This document shows, one piece after another, positions 52,201 to 59,719 of a stretch of 64,000 bases of DNA. The DNA comes from Actinomycetota bacterium (GTDB lineage: Bacteria > Actinomycetota > Nitriliruptoria > Nitriliruptorales > JAHWKO01): the NCBI GenBank assembly GCA_019347675.1, contig JAHWKW010000002.1, positions 161,268-225,267 of the forward strand, written 5' to 3'. How positions within the stretch are numbered: the stretch's first letter is position 1; every line of letters starts with the position of its first letter. Position numbers and translations under genes: made by a program. A model generated the notes under the pieces. The model had not been told where the DNA came from and did not search any database. It saw nothing but the letters and a program-made list of their open reading frames with translations.

Positions 52201-52337
52201 GGCCCATCACCCGACCACAGGCCGAGTTCGACGAGTCGGTCACGGCCTCGGTCGGGGTCGAGCCCGACCGCGACCAAGGCGGCCGCGGGCGTCGCGGTCC
52301 GACCACCGGGCCGGGTGCTGGTCGCACGCTCGGCCAT
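49278..52337 (-). CDS. glnE: bifunctional glutamine synthetase adenylyltransferase/adenylyl-removing enzyme
   Basis: A 1019-residue enzyme with two nucleotidyltransferase domains separated by a regulatory helical region. Each has the GKLGG...YxSDxDV signature: MGKLGGEELNYVSDVDVVFVH in the N-terminal (deadenylylating) half and LGKLGGRELHYPSDLDVMVVHG in the C-terminal (adenylylating) half, each followed by the second acidic motif near LRPEGR. Length is normal. The ATG at 52337 follows the glnA2 stop by two bases. In actinobacteria GlnE is essential for controlling GlnA; target Tyr402 of the GS at 43307 is present. Confidence 0.95.
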   Translation of the reverse strand: MAERATSTRPGGRTATPAAALVAVGLDPDRGRDRLVELGLWSGDGPTAEGHELLEVISEAASPPDALHVLAELGRNQPHVYDRVRADRAWLHRLVAVAGASRPLGDLLARHADAVESLREPQPVHAAGIAEQVKVAIASTDGDDRAAAVAGIRRRTTAAIAARDLTGELDVEQVGWELARLADGVLAGATAALHDELGGERPTARLCVIGMGKLGGEELNYVSDVDVVFVHAPRRADASNQDARAAREEAQQVFTALLRLLNASTTMGRAYEIDPTLRPEGREGALSRTVPSFVAYWERWAKTWEFQAMLKARPVAGDLALGQELLDAAEPFVYPENLDPSTVSQVRDMKGRVEAKDEVVRHGQRHLKLAPGGLRDIEFAVQLLQLVHARGDPTIRQRGTVRALAALGDRGYIAVDDAETFSSAYRRLRTVEHRLQLAEERRTHTVPDDPDRQECLARSLGYRPTADRRARAAFLEELRSLQGNVRDLHAKLFYRPLLEMHAAVPASDAALVEQRTGVLSEDAALRRLEALGFRDARGVLRDVRALTAGVSRRATTLRMALPAMLHALAESPDPDGGVRGLRTLVEAHGDDAALVAALRDQPPVADLLARLLGTSEVAGELLLTVPQGVEWLTNADARAQPRLREDLVRTALGMLRWQEDLAGRQAALRRFKRREQARIVIRDLAGDASVTAVGAELAALGDACLEAGLQAVLDAVRDAEGTGDGDPASIAVIGLGKLGGRELHYPSDLDVMVVHGPTPDDGDAGGDERRASVFAVEVAERLLPALSSATAEGTAFDVDAELRPEGRSGPLSRSLASCRAYYERWAEPWERQALLKARRVAGDMELGRSFVALAQQHAYPQVFGTAEATAVRRMKARIERERIPRRVDPKRHLKLGAGGLTDVEWTVQLLQQQHGAHEPMLRTPSTMAGVDALQDVGILDATEATWLRDGYRFLATVRNRLYLLRQRDVDVLPTAVLVLEKLARSLGYGRNARQVLEDDYLRHTRHIRRVTERRFYGRT

Positions 52338-52339
52338 GG

Positions 52340-53686
52340 TCACAGCAGCGGCAGGTACCGCTGGAGTTCGTAGGGGGTGACGTGGCGGCTGTAGGCGTTC
52401 CACTCCGCGCGCTTGTTGCGCAGGAAGAAGTCGAAGACGTGCTCGCCCAGCGCCTCGGCGACGAATTCCGAGCGTTGCATCGCCTCCAGCGCCTCACCCA
52501 GGTCGGCGGGGAGTTGTTCGATCCCGGCCGCGGCTCGCTCCGCGTCGGTCATCTCGTAGATGTTGTCCTCCGCTTCGGGCGGCAGCTCGTAGTTCTCCTC
52601 GATGCCATGCAGGCCGGCGGCCAGGATCACCGAGAACGCCAGGTACGGGTTGCACGCGGGGTCCGGGGCGCGGTACTCGATCCGGGTCGAGGCGCCTTTC
52701 TTGGGCTTGTAGATCGGGATCCTCACCAGCGCACTGCGGTTGTTGCGGCCCCAGGAGACGTGCACCGGCGCCTCCCCGGACGGGAACGGCCCGGGCAAGC
52801 CCTGCGACAGCCGCTTGTAGGAGTTCGTCCACTGGTTGGTGACCGCGGTCAGCTCGCGGGCGTGGGCCAACACCCCGGCGGTGAACGCCTTGGCGACCTT
52901 CGACAGGTGGTACTCGTCGGACGGGTCGTAGAAGGCGTTGCGGTCGCCCTCGAACAGCGAAACGTGCAGGTGCATGCCGTTGCCCCACTCACCTTCCAAC
53001 GGCTTGGGCATGAAGGTGGCGTAGACGCCCCGCTCCAACGCGGTCTCCTTGACCACGAGCCGGAACGTCATGATGTTGTCGGCCATGGTCAGCCCGTCGG
53101 CGTAGCGCAGATCGATCTCGTGCTGCGACGGGGCCACCTCATGGTGGCTGTACTCGACGCTGATCCCGACCTTCTCGAGCGTGTTGATCGTCTGACGGCG
53201 GAAGTCCTGCTGGATGTCCAGTGGCGTCATGTCGAAGTACGTGCCGCTGTCCAACGGCGTGGGGTCGTCCGCGGACGGGAACAGGAAGAACTCCATCTCC
53301 GGGTGCACGTAGAACGTGAAGCCGAGGTCGGCAGCGCGCTGCAGGTTGCGGCGCAGGACGTGGCGGGGATCGGCGGCGAACGGCTCCCCCTCGGGGGTGG
53401 CGACGTCGCAGAACATCCGCGCGACGCCCTGCGACTCCGGCCGCCACGGCAGCACCTGGAACGTGCTGGCGTCGGGCACCGCGAGCATGTCCGACTCTTG
53501 CACCCGGACGAAGCCGTCGATGGCTGACCCGTCGAACCCGATCCCTTCGGCGAACGCACCTTCCAGCTCCGCGGAGGTGATCGCGACGCTCTTCAAGAAC
53601 CCCAGCACATCGGTGAACCACAGGCGGATCGACCGGATGTCGCGCTCCTCGACCGTGCGCAGCACGTACTCCTGTTGCTTCTCCAC
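52340..53686 (-). CDS. glnA2: glutamine synthetase-family protein (GlnA2 type)
   Basis: A 448-residue GS-I paralogue. FDGSAIDGFVRVQESDM, EMEFFLF, GMHLHVSLF and NRSALVRIP are intact, so the ATP- and glutamate-binding machinery is kept. A tyrosine occupies the adenylylation position (DNIYEMTDAE), but its surroundings differ from GlnA. The GTG at 53686 follows GGGAGG. Position next to glnE matches M. tuberculosis glnA2. Some actinobacterial paralogues glutamylate polyamines or other amines in place of ammonium; which applies here cannot be decided by eye. Confidence 0.9.
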   Translation of the reverse strand: MEKQQEYVLRTVEERDIRSIRLWFTDVLGFLKSVAITSAELEGAFAEGIGFDGSAIDGFVRVQESDMLAVPDASTFQVLPWRPESQGVARMFCDVATPEGEPFAADPRHVLRRNLQRAADLGFTFYVHPEMEFFLFPSADDPTPLDSGTYFDMTPLDIQQDFRRQTINTLEKVGISVEYSHHEVAPSQHEIDLRYADGLTMADNIMTFRLVVKETALERGVYATFMPKPLEGEWGNGMHLHVSLFEGDRNAFYDPSDEYHLSKVAKAFTAGVLAHARELTAVTNQWTNSYKRLSQGLPGPFPSGEAPVHVSWGRNNRSALVRIPIYKPKKGASTRIEYRAPDPACNPYLAFSVILAAGLHGIEENYELPPEAEDNIYEMTDAERAAAGIEQLPADLGEALEAMQRSEFVAEALGEHVFDFFLRNKRAEWNAYSRHVTPYELQRYLPLL

Positions 53687-53715
53687 GTGTCCTCCCGCGG
53701 CTGCTGCCCATCCAT

Positions 53716-53731
53716 GGTAGTTGCCACTACC
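53716..53731. promoter_or_regulatory. inverted repeat upstream of glnA2
   Basis: GGTAGT-TGCC-ACTACC, a perfect 6-bp inverted repeat with a four-base spacer, 30 bases before the glnA2 start, in the 209-bp divergent region shared with nadE. The position, close to where an RNA polymerase would bind, suits a repressor operator. It is unlike the GlnR box at glnA. Confidence 0.45.
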
Positions 53732-53895
53732 GACGCGGTCGCCGCTGTCGGATATCGAGCGGATCCACCCGCCGGTCGACGCGCGTGAAGGGACGGACGG
53801 ACGGTCCCAAGCAGGGCGGGTGCTGTTCCATCGGGTCACGGACAGCCGGACGAGTGTCTCACCGGCGTGGAACAGCGTGACATCCGGAGGTCGCC

Positions 53896-55605
53896 GTGCC
53901 ACTACGGACCGCCCTCGCACAGCTCAACCCCGTGGTGGGAGACATCGACGGCAACGTCGGTCGCATCCTCGAGGCGTGGAGGGCCGCGGCCGACGACAGC
54001 GCGGACATCGTCGTGTTCCCCGAACTTGCTGTCACCGGGTATCCACCCGAGGATCTCCTGTTCAAACCAGAGTTCGTCGCGGCGAGCGAACGGGCCGTGC
54101 AACGGCTGGCGGCGGACGGGCCGCCGGGGACGGTGGCCGTGGTGGGTTACGTCCGCATCGAACCGGCAGAGGATGACACCAGCGATTGGGACGTCCGGGT
54201 CACCGCGCTCCGCGACCGACGCAACAGCGCCGCGGTGCTCGCCAACGGCGAGCTCGTCGGCGTGTACGACAAGGCCCGCCTGCCCAACTACGGCGTGTTC
54301 GACGAGGCCCGCTACTTCGTCGGCGACGATGATCCGCTGATCACCAACGTCGCCGGAGTCCCGGTCGGGATCACCATCTGCGAGGACCTGTGGATCCAGA
54401 CCGGCCCGGTGGCCGACGCTGCCCGCCTCGGAGCCGCGGTGGTCGTGAACCTCAACGCGTCCCCCTACCAGCGGGGCAAACGTGCTGAGCGTGAACGCTG
54501 GGTCCGCCACCATGCGGTCCAGCACCGGGTCGCGATCGCCTACGTCAACTGCGTCGGCGGGCAGGACGAGCTGGTGTTCGACGGCGACTCCCTGGTGGCG
54601 GCGCCCGGCGGTGAGGTGGTGGCCCGCGGCCAGCAGTTCGACACGGATCTGGTGCTCGCGGACCTGGCCGTCCGAACGGAGCCTGTGGCGGGGATTGCCT
54701 CACTTCCCGGACACCGTGGCGTACGCGCCGAGCTCCCCCCACGCGATCCTGCACCTCGCCTCGACGACGTGGCCGAGGTCTGGCACGCGGTCGTGCTCGG
54801 GACGCGGGACTACTGCCGCAAGAACGGCTTCCGGCGGGTGACCCTCGGCTTGTCCGGTGGGATCGACTCGTCGTTGACCGCGGCCGTGGCGGCGGACGCT
54901 GTCGGCGCGGGCAACGTCCTCGGCGTCCGGATGCCGTCGCCGTACTCATCGGAGGAGTCGCTGAGCGACGCCGCCGAGCTGGTGAAGAACCTCGGGATCC
55001 ACGAGACGACCATCCCGATCGAGCCGGGGATGGGGACCTTCGATGACATGCTCGGCGACCTGTTCGAAGGCACGGAGCCCGACCAGACCGAGGAGAACAT
55101 CCAGGCGCGTCTGCGCGGGATGCTGCTGATGGCGATCTCGAACAAGTTCGGCCATCTGGTCCTCGCAACCGGGAACAAGAGTGAAGCGTCCGTGGGGTAC
55201 GCCACGCTCTACGGCGACATGGTCGGAGGTTTCATGCCGCTCAAGGACTGCAACAAGCAGCTGGTGTACGCACTGGCCCGTTACCGCAACGAGCGCGGGG
55301 CGGTGATCCCCGAACGGGTCCTCACCAAGGCGCCGTCGGCGGAGCTCCGGGCCGATCAGACCGACGAGGAGGCGCTCGGGCCCTACGAGGTGCTCGATCC
55401 GATCCTGCACCGCTACATCGAGGAGGATCGCGGCGTCGAGGCGATCATCGACGAAGGGTTCGACGAGCAGGATGTGCGGCGGGTGATCGGCATGGTCGAC
55501 CGCGCCGAGTGGAAGCGCCGCCAGGCCCCCCCGGGGATCAAGATCTCACAGCGGGCGTTCGGGAAGGACCGGCGCGTGCCGATCACCAACGCCTGGCGGA
55601 GCTGA
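53896..55605 (+). CDS. nadE: glutamine-dependent NAD+ synthetase
   Basis: A 569-residue two-domain enzyme making NAD from deamido-NAD with glutamine-derived ammonia. The N-terminal nitrilase-type glutaminase has the triad Glu43 (FPELAVTGYP), Lys126 (YDKARLPNYGVFDE) and Cys162 (ICEDLW). The synthetase domain has the PP-loop LSGGIDSSL near 319-327 and the conserved ATGNKSEASVGYATLYGDMVGG. GTG start with GGAGG nine bases before. Actinobacterial forms are usually 580-680 residues, so this is on the short side, like other bacterial versions. Confidence 0.95.
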   Translation: MPLRTALAQLNPVVGDIDGNVGRILEAWRAAADDSADIVVFPELAVTGYPPEDLLFKPEFVAASERAVQRLAADGPPGTVAVVGYVRIEPAEDDTSDWDVRVTALRDRRNSAAVLANGELVGVYDKARLPNYGVFDEARYFVGDDDPLITNVAGVPVGITICEDLWIQTGPVADAARLGAAVVVNLNASPYQRGKRAERERWVRHHAVQHRVAIAYVNCVGGQDELVFDGDSLVAAPGGEVVARGQQFDTDLVLADLAVRTEPVAGIASLPGHRGVRAELPPRDPAPRLDDVAEVWHAVVLGTRDYCRKNGFRRVTLGLSGGIDSSLTAAVAADAVGAGNVLGVRMPSPYSSEESLSDAAELVKNLGIHETTIPIEPGMGTFDDMLGDLFEGTEPDQTEENIQARLRGMLLMAISNKFGHLVLATGNKSEASVGYATLYGDMVGGFMPLKDCNKQLVYALARYRNERGAVIPERVLTKAPSAELRADQTDEEALGPYEVLDPILHRYIEEDRGVEAIIDEGFDEQDVRRVIGMVDRAEWKRRQAPPGIKISQRAFGKDRRVPITNAWRS

Positions 55606-55626
55606 CCGACTCTCGCCCGGGCGGGG

Positions 55627-56163
55627 TCACCCCTCGGCTGCCTGGAAGCGCTCCAACTGTGTGGGGGCGTGACGGGCGAGGACGGTTTCCGCCCTGTTCG
55701 CTTCCTTGGCCGAGTCGGTGTGCACACCGACGCCGACGTGGCCTGGCCCCACCGGGTGGAACGTCAGCTCCCACGCCTGGGACATCTGGGCGGAGCTGGT
55801 GGCCCCCGTCGCGGCACCGGTCCCCAGGCCGAGCACCGCCGTGCCGACGATCGCCGCCACAAGGACGCCGGCACTGTGGGGGAAGGTCCCGGCCAGCACC
55901 GCCGCTGAGATCGCCCCGCCCAGGACCGCCCCGAGCGCCGTCCCGATCAGCGCGCCGACCCATGTCCGCCGCCACATCACCGCGGTGAACGCCTCGTCTG
56001 CGTCGGCCACGGTCAGGTCCGCGGCGGCCTCGTCGGCAGCCGGACCGAACAGGGTGATCTGGGAGGCGTCGATCCCGGCCATCTGCAGGGCCTGCACCGC
56101 CCGGCGCGCTGTCGCCATGTCCGGGAATGTCGCGATCACGTCGTGAGCGGCGAAGCTGTCCAT
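55627..56163 (-). CDS. membrane protein with general-stress-17M-like domain
   Basis: A 178-residue protein: an N-terminal alpha-beta segment (DVIATFPDMATARRAVQALQMAGIDASQITLFG) like the general stress protein 17M domain, then two hydrophobic Gly/Ala-rich helices (VGALIGTALGAVLGGAISAAVL; AGVLVAAIVGTAVLGLGTGAAT) and a C-terminal strand-rich part (VGVGVHTDSAKEANRAETVLARH). The same architecture appears at 34778-35485. ATG start. Convergent with nadE, divergent from panB. Confidence 0.75.
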   Translation of the reverse strand: MDSFAAHDVIATFPDMATARRAVQALQMAGIDASQITLFGPAADEAAADLTVADADEAFTAVMWRRTWVGALIGTALGAVLGGAISAAVLAGTFPHSAGVLVAAIVGTAVLGLGTGAATGATSSAQMSQAWELTFHPVGPGHVGVGVHTDSAKEANRAETVLARHAPTQLERFQAAEG

Positions 56164-56304
56164 GCCACCATGGTGCTCGATGAGCGTGTGATGTGTCAGC
56201 CGGCCGCCCTGTTCCGCTTTCGCCGCACGCCGGGCGCTGTGCCACCATGGGGCTGCACCGCTGGACCGGCAGGACGCCGGCTGGCAGGAGCAGGAGGTTC
56301 GCTC

Positions 56305-57147
56305 GTGTCACACCGACCCCAGCCGCACGCCGATGACTCACCCGCCCGAGGGGTGACCATCCACGACCTGAGCGCGATGAAGCGGCGCGGGGAGCGGTTC
56401 GCCATGCTCACCGCCTACGATTTCATCTCGGCACGGATCCTCGACGAGGCCGGCATCCCGGTCATCCTGGTTGGCGACTCGCTGGGGATGGTCGTCCTCG
56501 GCCACGACTCGACCGTCCCGGTCACGGTCGACCAGATGCTGCACCACACCCGCGCGGTCGCGCGTGGTGCCGCGCGGGCGCTGGTCGTCGCGGACCTGCC
56601 CTTCGGTTCGTACCAGGAGGGTCGGGCGCAGGCCCTGCGAACCGCGACCCGCTTCCTCAAGGAGGGTCGAGCCAACGCCGTGAAGCTGGAGGGTGGCGGG
56701 GCGATGGTCGAGGTGACCGCCGCCCTCACCGCGGCCGGGATCCCGGTGATGGGCCACCTCGGGCTCACGCCGCAGTCGGTGAACCAGTTCGGCGGATTCA
56801 AGGTCCAGGGTCGCCACCCTGGCAGCGCTGAACGCATCGCGGCGGACGCGTCCGCCCTGGCCGCCGCCGGTGCGTTCAGCCTGGTGCTCGAGTGCGTCCC
56901 GGCCGAGCTCGGTCGGCGGATCACCAAGACGGTTCCCATCGCGACCATCGGGATCGGCGCCGGACCCGACACCGACGCGCAGGTGTTGGTCTGGCACGAC
57001 CTGCTCGGCCTGACCAGCGGCCGGCTCCCACGGTTCGTCAAGCAGTACGCCGATCTGCGCAGTGAGATCACCTCCGCGGTGAAGGCCTTCGCCAGCGAGG
57101 TGGCCGACGGCGTCTACCCAGCCGATGAGCACACCTACGGCAGCTGA
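56305..57147 (+). CDS. panB: 3-methyl-2-oxobutanoate hydroxymethyltransferase
   Basis: A 280-residue enzyme of pantothenate (CoA) synthesis that adds a hydroxymethyl group from methylenetetrahydrofolate to ketoisovalerate. Motifs: MLTAYDFISARILDEAGIPVILVGDSLGMVVLG with the magnesium-binding Asp, ADLPFGSY, VKLEGG, GHLGLTPQSVNQFGGFKVQG and the glutamate of LVLECVP. The GTG at 56305 follows AGGAGG and is preferred over an ATG 54 codons earlier. Its last 13 bases overlap the convergent adenosyltransferase gene. Confidence 0.95.
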   Translation: MSHRPQPHADDSPARGVTIHDLSAMKRRGERFAMLTAYDFISARILDEAGIPVILVGDSLGMVVLGHDSTVPVTVDQMLHHTRAVARGAARALVVADLPFGSYQEGRAQALRTATRFLKEGRANAVKLEGGGAMVEVTAALTAAGIPVMGHLGLTPQSVNQFGGFKVQGRHPGSAERIAADASALAAAGAFSLVLECVPAELGRRITKTVPIATIGIGAGPDTDAQVLVWHDLLGLTSGRLPRFVKQYADLRSEITSAVKAFASEVADGVYPADEHTYGS

Positions 57148-57716
57148 CGGTCGTGGCCTGACGGGTCCGGCCGCGACGGCACGTGATCGCCCTCCACCGC
57201 GCGGGCCAGGACGAAGAGGTAGTCGGACAGACGGTTGAGGTAACGCAGGACAGCCTCGTCAGGGAGCAAACCCTCGCGCAACATGCTCACAACGACCCGT
57301 TCGGCGCGCCGGCACACCGTCCGTGCCAGGTCGAGCGCCGCCGCAGCGCGGTTGCCGCCCGGCACGACGAACTCCCGCGGCAGGGCGTGGTCGGCGACGA
57401 CCGCGTCGATCCGACGTTCGAGCTCGTCGACCATCGAGTCGTCCACGCGGCTCACGCCGACCTGGAGACCGTGCCAACGATCCGGGTCCGTGGCGAGCTG
57501 CGCTCCGACCGCGAACAGAGCCCTCTGGACGTCGAGCACGGCGTCGTGGACGCCGACCTGTCCGACGGCGGCGAGCTCCGCGCGGGCCACGCCCAGGGCG
57601 CTCACCACCTCGTCGGTGGTGCCGTACGCCTCCGTCCGCAGATGGTCCTTGGGGACCCGGCCACCGCGGAACAGGTCGGTCTCGCCTCGGTCTCCCCGCC
57701 TGGTGTAGACCTTCAA
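57135..57716 (-). CDS. PduO-type cob(I)alamin adenosyltransferase
   Basis: A 193-residue ATP:corrinoid adenosyltransferase that makes adenosylcobalamin. N-terminal ATP loop YTRRGDRGETDLFRGGRVPKD (usually TGDxGxT; here an Arg replaces the first Gly), the EAYGTTDEVVSALGVARAE segment, and VVPGGNRAAAALDLARTVCRRAER near 127-150 with the conserved Arg-x-x-Arg-Arg. The TTG at 57716 is preceded by AGGAAGG. No B12-dependent enzyme is in the window. Confidence 0.92.
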   Translation of the reverse strand: MKVYTRRGDRGETDLFRGGRVPKDHLRTEAYGTTDEVVSALGVARAELAAVGQVGVHDAVLDVQRALFAVGAQLATDPDRWHGLQVGVSRVDDSMVDELERRIDAVVADHALPREFVVPGGNRAAAALDLARTVCRRAERVVVSMLREGLLPDEAVLRYLNRLSDYLFVLARAVEGDHVPSRPDPSGHDRQLP

Positions 57717-57877
57717 CGCTGCCCTTCCTCATCGGATGCGACGAGCGTAGGAAGGCCGACGATGACCTGGATGGCCATCGTCGTCACCGACCGTTGCGGC
57801 ACGGCCGGCCGGTTCACTACCGTCACCGCGCCGCCCGCCCGCAGCCGCCGTGAGCGCGCGCCCCACAAGGACCGCTT

Positions 57878-58123
57878 TTGACCGTCCACGAGCGATCGCC
57901 CCGCCACGCCTTCCGCCTGCTCACACGGATCCGTTCCGGGTACGACGGCGCGGTCATGTACGACCTGCAACTACAGGTCGTGGCCACCGGTGCGCTCGTG
58001 TGGGCCCAGACGTTCTCCGACCAGGCCGAGGCCGAGCTGTACCGCCAGCGGGTCGAGGCTGACCTCGACGATCTCAGCGACGCCGAGTTCCGACGTCGAT
58101 GGAGCGTGCCGTCGACGACCTGA
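57878..58123 (+). CDS. small conserved protein, unknown
   Basis: An 81-residue protein if the TTG at 57878 is used, or 55 residues from an internal ATG at 57956 (MYDLQLQVVATGALVWAQTF). The C-terminal half, with SDQAEAELYRQRVEADLDDLSDAEFRRRWSVPS, has the regular spacing of a small alpha/beta protein and I have seen similar short actinobacterial proteins, but no function is known. Codons end mainly in G or C like the neighbours. Confidence 0.55.
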   Translation: MTVHERSPRHAFRLLTRIRSGYDGAVMYDLQLQVVATGALVWAQTFSDQAEAELYRQRVEADLDDLSDAEFRRRWSVPSTT

Positions 58124-58176
58124 GACTGCTCGCAACCAGCGAGACGGCCGATCCCGAATGCGCCTCCGCACCAGCG

Positions 58177-58443
58177 CTACGCGTGCTCGGTGTTGAGGTG
58201 CTGCACCAGTTGATCGTGCTCGTCGATGGCCACGGGGCGACCGTGCAGCTCGGCGTGTCGTTCCGCGAGCTGATCGACCGGCCGCTCGACCAACCGCAGG
58301 TAGAGCTCGTCGTGCACGTCGGCAAGGTGGTAGACCAACCGGGCGAAGCGTGGTTCCCAGTTCTGGGGGCAGAACGGCCGGGCGGGGCGTCCACCCCACG
58401 CGGGGTGGATCGGCGGCGGCAGTCCAGGACCCGAGAACCCCAT
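58177..58443 (-). CDS. small protein of unknown function
   Basis: An 88-residue protein. The N-terminal 28 residues are proline/glycine-rich with tryptophans (MGFSGPGLPPPIHPAWGG); the rest is helical (FARLVYHLADVHDELYLRLVERPVDQLAERHAEL). The ATG overlaps the stop of the gene before it by one base (TGATG), so the two are coupled. Not recognised. Confidence 0.6.
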   Translation of the reverse strand: MGFSGPGLPPPIHPAWGGRPARPFCPQNWEPRFARLVYHLADVHDELYLRLVERPVDQLAERHAELHGRPVAIDEHDQLVQHLNTEHA

Positions 58444-58787
58444 CAGCCGTCCTCCTCGATCGGGCCGGACGGGACCACCAGCACCGACGACTGGGTGTTG
58501 CGTCGCACCTCCACACAGAACTGCCGATAGTCCTCGCCCCGGAAGAATCCGTCCGCGGCGGCGGCGTCGGGGAACGTCACGGCGACGCCCCAGCTCCCCG
58601 GGCCCTCGTCACTCTCGCCGACCTCGACCGGCTGCTCCGTGCCGGAAGCCCACCCCGAGATCACCTCCTGCAGCTGCCCACGCAAGCGCTCTCCCACCGA
58701 CCGGTCACGGGCGTCGAACACGATCTCGTACCGCACGCGGACGTCGGCGGCGGTCTGGCCCTCTGCCACGTCCGTGGGTTCGTTCAC
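58443..58787 (-). CDS. protein of unknown function downstream of npdG
   Basis: A 114-residue acidic protein. VRVRYEIVFDARDRSVGERL, VGESDEGPGSWGVAVTFPDAAAADGFFRGEDYRQF and SSVLVVPSGPIEEDG suggest a small alpha/beta fold such as a ferredoxin-like dimer. The GTG at 58787 begins one base after the npdG stop and has AGGAG before it. It is coupled both to npdG and to the next small gene. Family not recognised. Confidence 0.6.
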   Translation of the reverse strand: MNEPTDVAEGQTAADVRVRYEIVFDARDRSVGERLRGQLQEVISGWASGTEQPVEVGESDEGPGSWGVAVTFPDAAAADGFFRGEDYRQFCVEVRRNTQSSVLVVPSGPIEEDG

Positions 58788-58788
58788 G

Positions 58789-59535
58789 TCAGGCTCCTGG
58801 AGCCGCTGCTCGACCGTCGCCCGGAGCGCCGTCGGCACGCCCGTGCAGCGTCGTGTCGTCCCTCTGGATGCCCTCGATCCGCAACCCCGCGTGGATGTCG
58901 TAGTGACGGTTGATCGCCAGGAGCACCGGGGTGATGTTCTCGACGTACTGGCTGTTGCGCAGGGGACCGCAGTACACCCCCCACATGCCGGGGATGTCCG
59001 ACGCCAGGTGCGCCACCCTGTGGGCGGCGTCGTGATCGTCGCCGCAGATCAACACGTCACAGCTGACTGGCTCACCGACGTCCCACAGGTGACGCGCGGG
59101 CACCTCGTGGAAAGCGCTGACCACGGTGGCCTCCGGGAGCAGGTCCTGGCACTCCTGGGCGGCCGACCCCGCCTCCACCCGCACACCGCGCGGACCGAGC
59201 TCGTCGAACACGACCGGGTTGACCACGTTGACCACCAGCTTGCCATCGACCGCGTGGCGCAGGTCAGGCAGCGTGCTGCGCTGCGCGTCGTAGGGGACGG
59301 TCACCAGGATGACGTCCCCAGCCGCGCATGCCTCGTCGTTGGGACATCCGCGCACGTCCACATCGCGCCCCGCGCGTTGACGAACCCGGTCCGCCACTCC
59401 TTCGGCCTTCTCCCGCGAACGAGACCCGATCAGCACGCCGTAGCCGGCCAGCGCCCAGCGCACCGCCAGCCCACGGCCCTGGGGCCCCGTTCCCCCCACG
59501 ATGCCCAGGCGCTCCTTCGGGACTGGCTGGGTCAC
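58789..59535 (-). CDS. npdG: F420:NADPH oxidoreductase (NpdG-like)
   Basis: A 248-residue Rossmann enzyme that transfers hydride between NADPH and coenzyme F420. GIVGGTGPQGRGLAVRWALAG at 11-31 with SRSREKAE after it is the NADPH site; VILVTVPYDAQRSTL, VVNVVNPV and VSAFHEVPARHLWD are characteristic of NpdG. GTG start after CGGAG. Its presence implies an F420-using organism. Two small unknown genes follow it in an overlapping string. Confidence 0.9.
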   Translation of the reverse strand: MTQPVPKERLGIVGGTGPQGRGLAVRWALAGYGVLIGSRSREKAEGVADRVRQRAGRDVDVRGCPNDEACAAGDVILVTVPYDAQRSTLPDLRHAVDGKLVVNVVNPVVFDELGPRGVRVEAGSAAQECQDLLPEATVVSAFHEVPARHLWDVGEPVSCDVLICGDDHDAAHRVAHLASDIPGMWGVYCGPLRNSQYVENITPVLLAINRHYDIHAGLRIEGIQRDDTTLHGRADGAPGDGRAAAPGA

Positions 59536-59686
59536 GGCTGCGCTCCGCTCGGACAATAGCGACGAGCGTCCCACGTGGAGCGGTGCCAGGCCAATCGGGC
59601 CCGACGCGGGTCGCCTCGACCCCGTCTGCCCGGGCGCGGGTCGACGCTTCCTGGGCAACCTCGCACCCTGAGTGGTCACCCGCACC

Positions 59687-59692
59687 TATACT
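59687..59692 (+). promoter_or_regulatory. candidate -10 element before the hydrolase gene
   Basis: TATACT, one base from the sigma-A consensus and striking in this GC-rich sequence, 28 bases before the hydrolase start. A clear -35 is not seen. It could drive a short-leader transcript. Confidence 0.4.
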
Positions 59693-59719
59693 CCGCGTGC
59701 ACAGCGACCAGGAGCCCCA

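Noticed and set aside
59536..59719. Extra gene in the npdG/hydrolase divergent gap
   Set aside because: Only about 180 bp, with a -10-like TATACT; no coding pattern.
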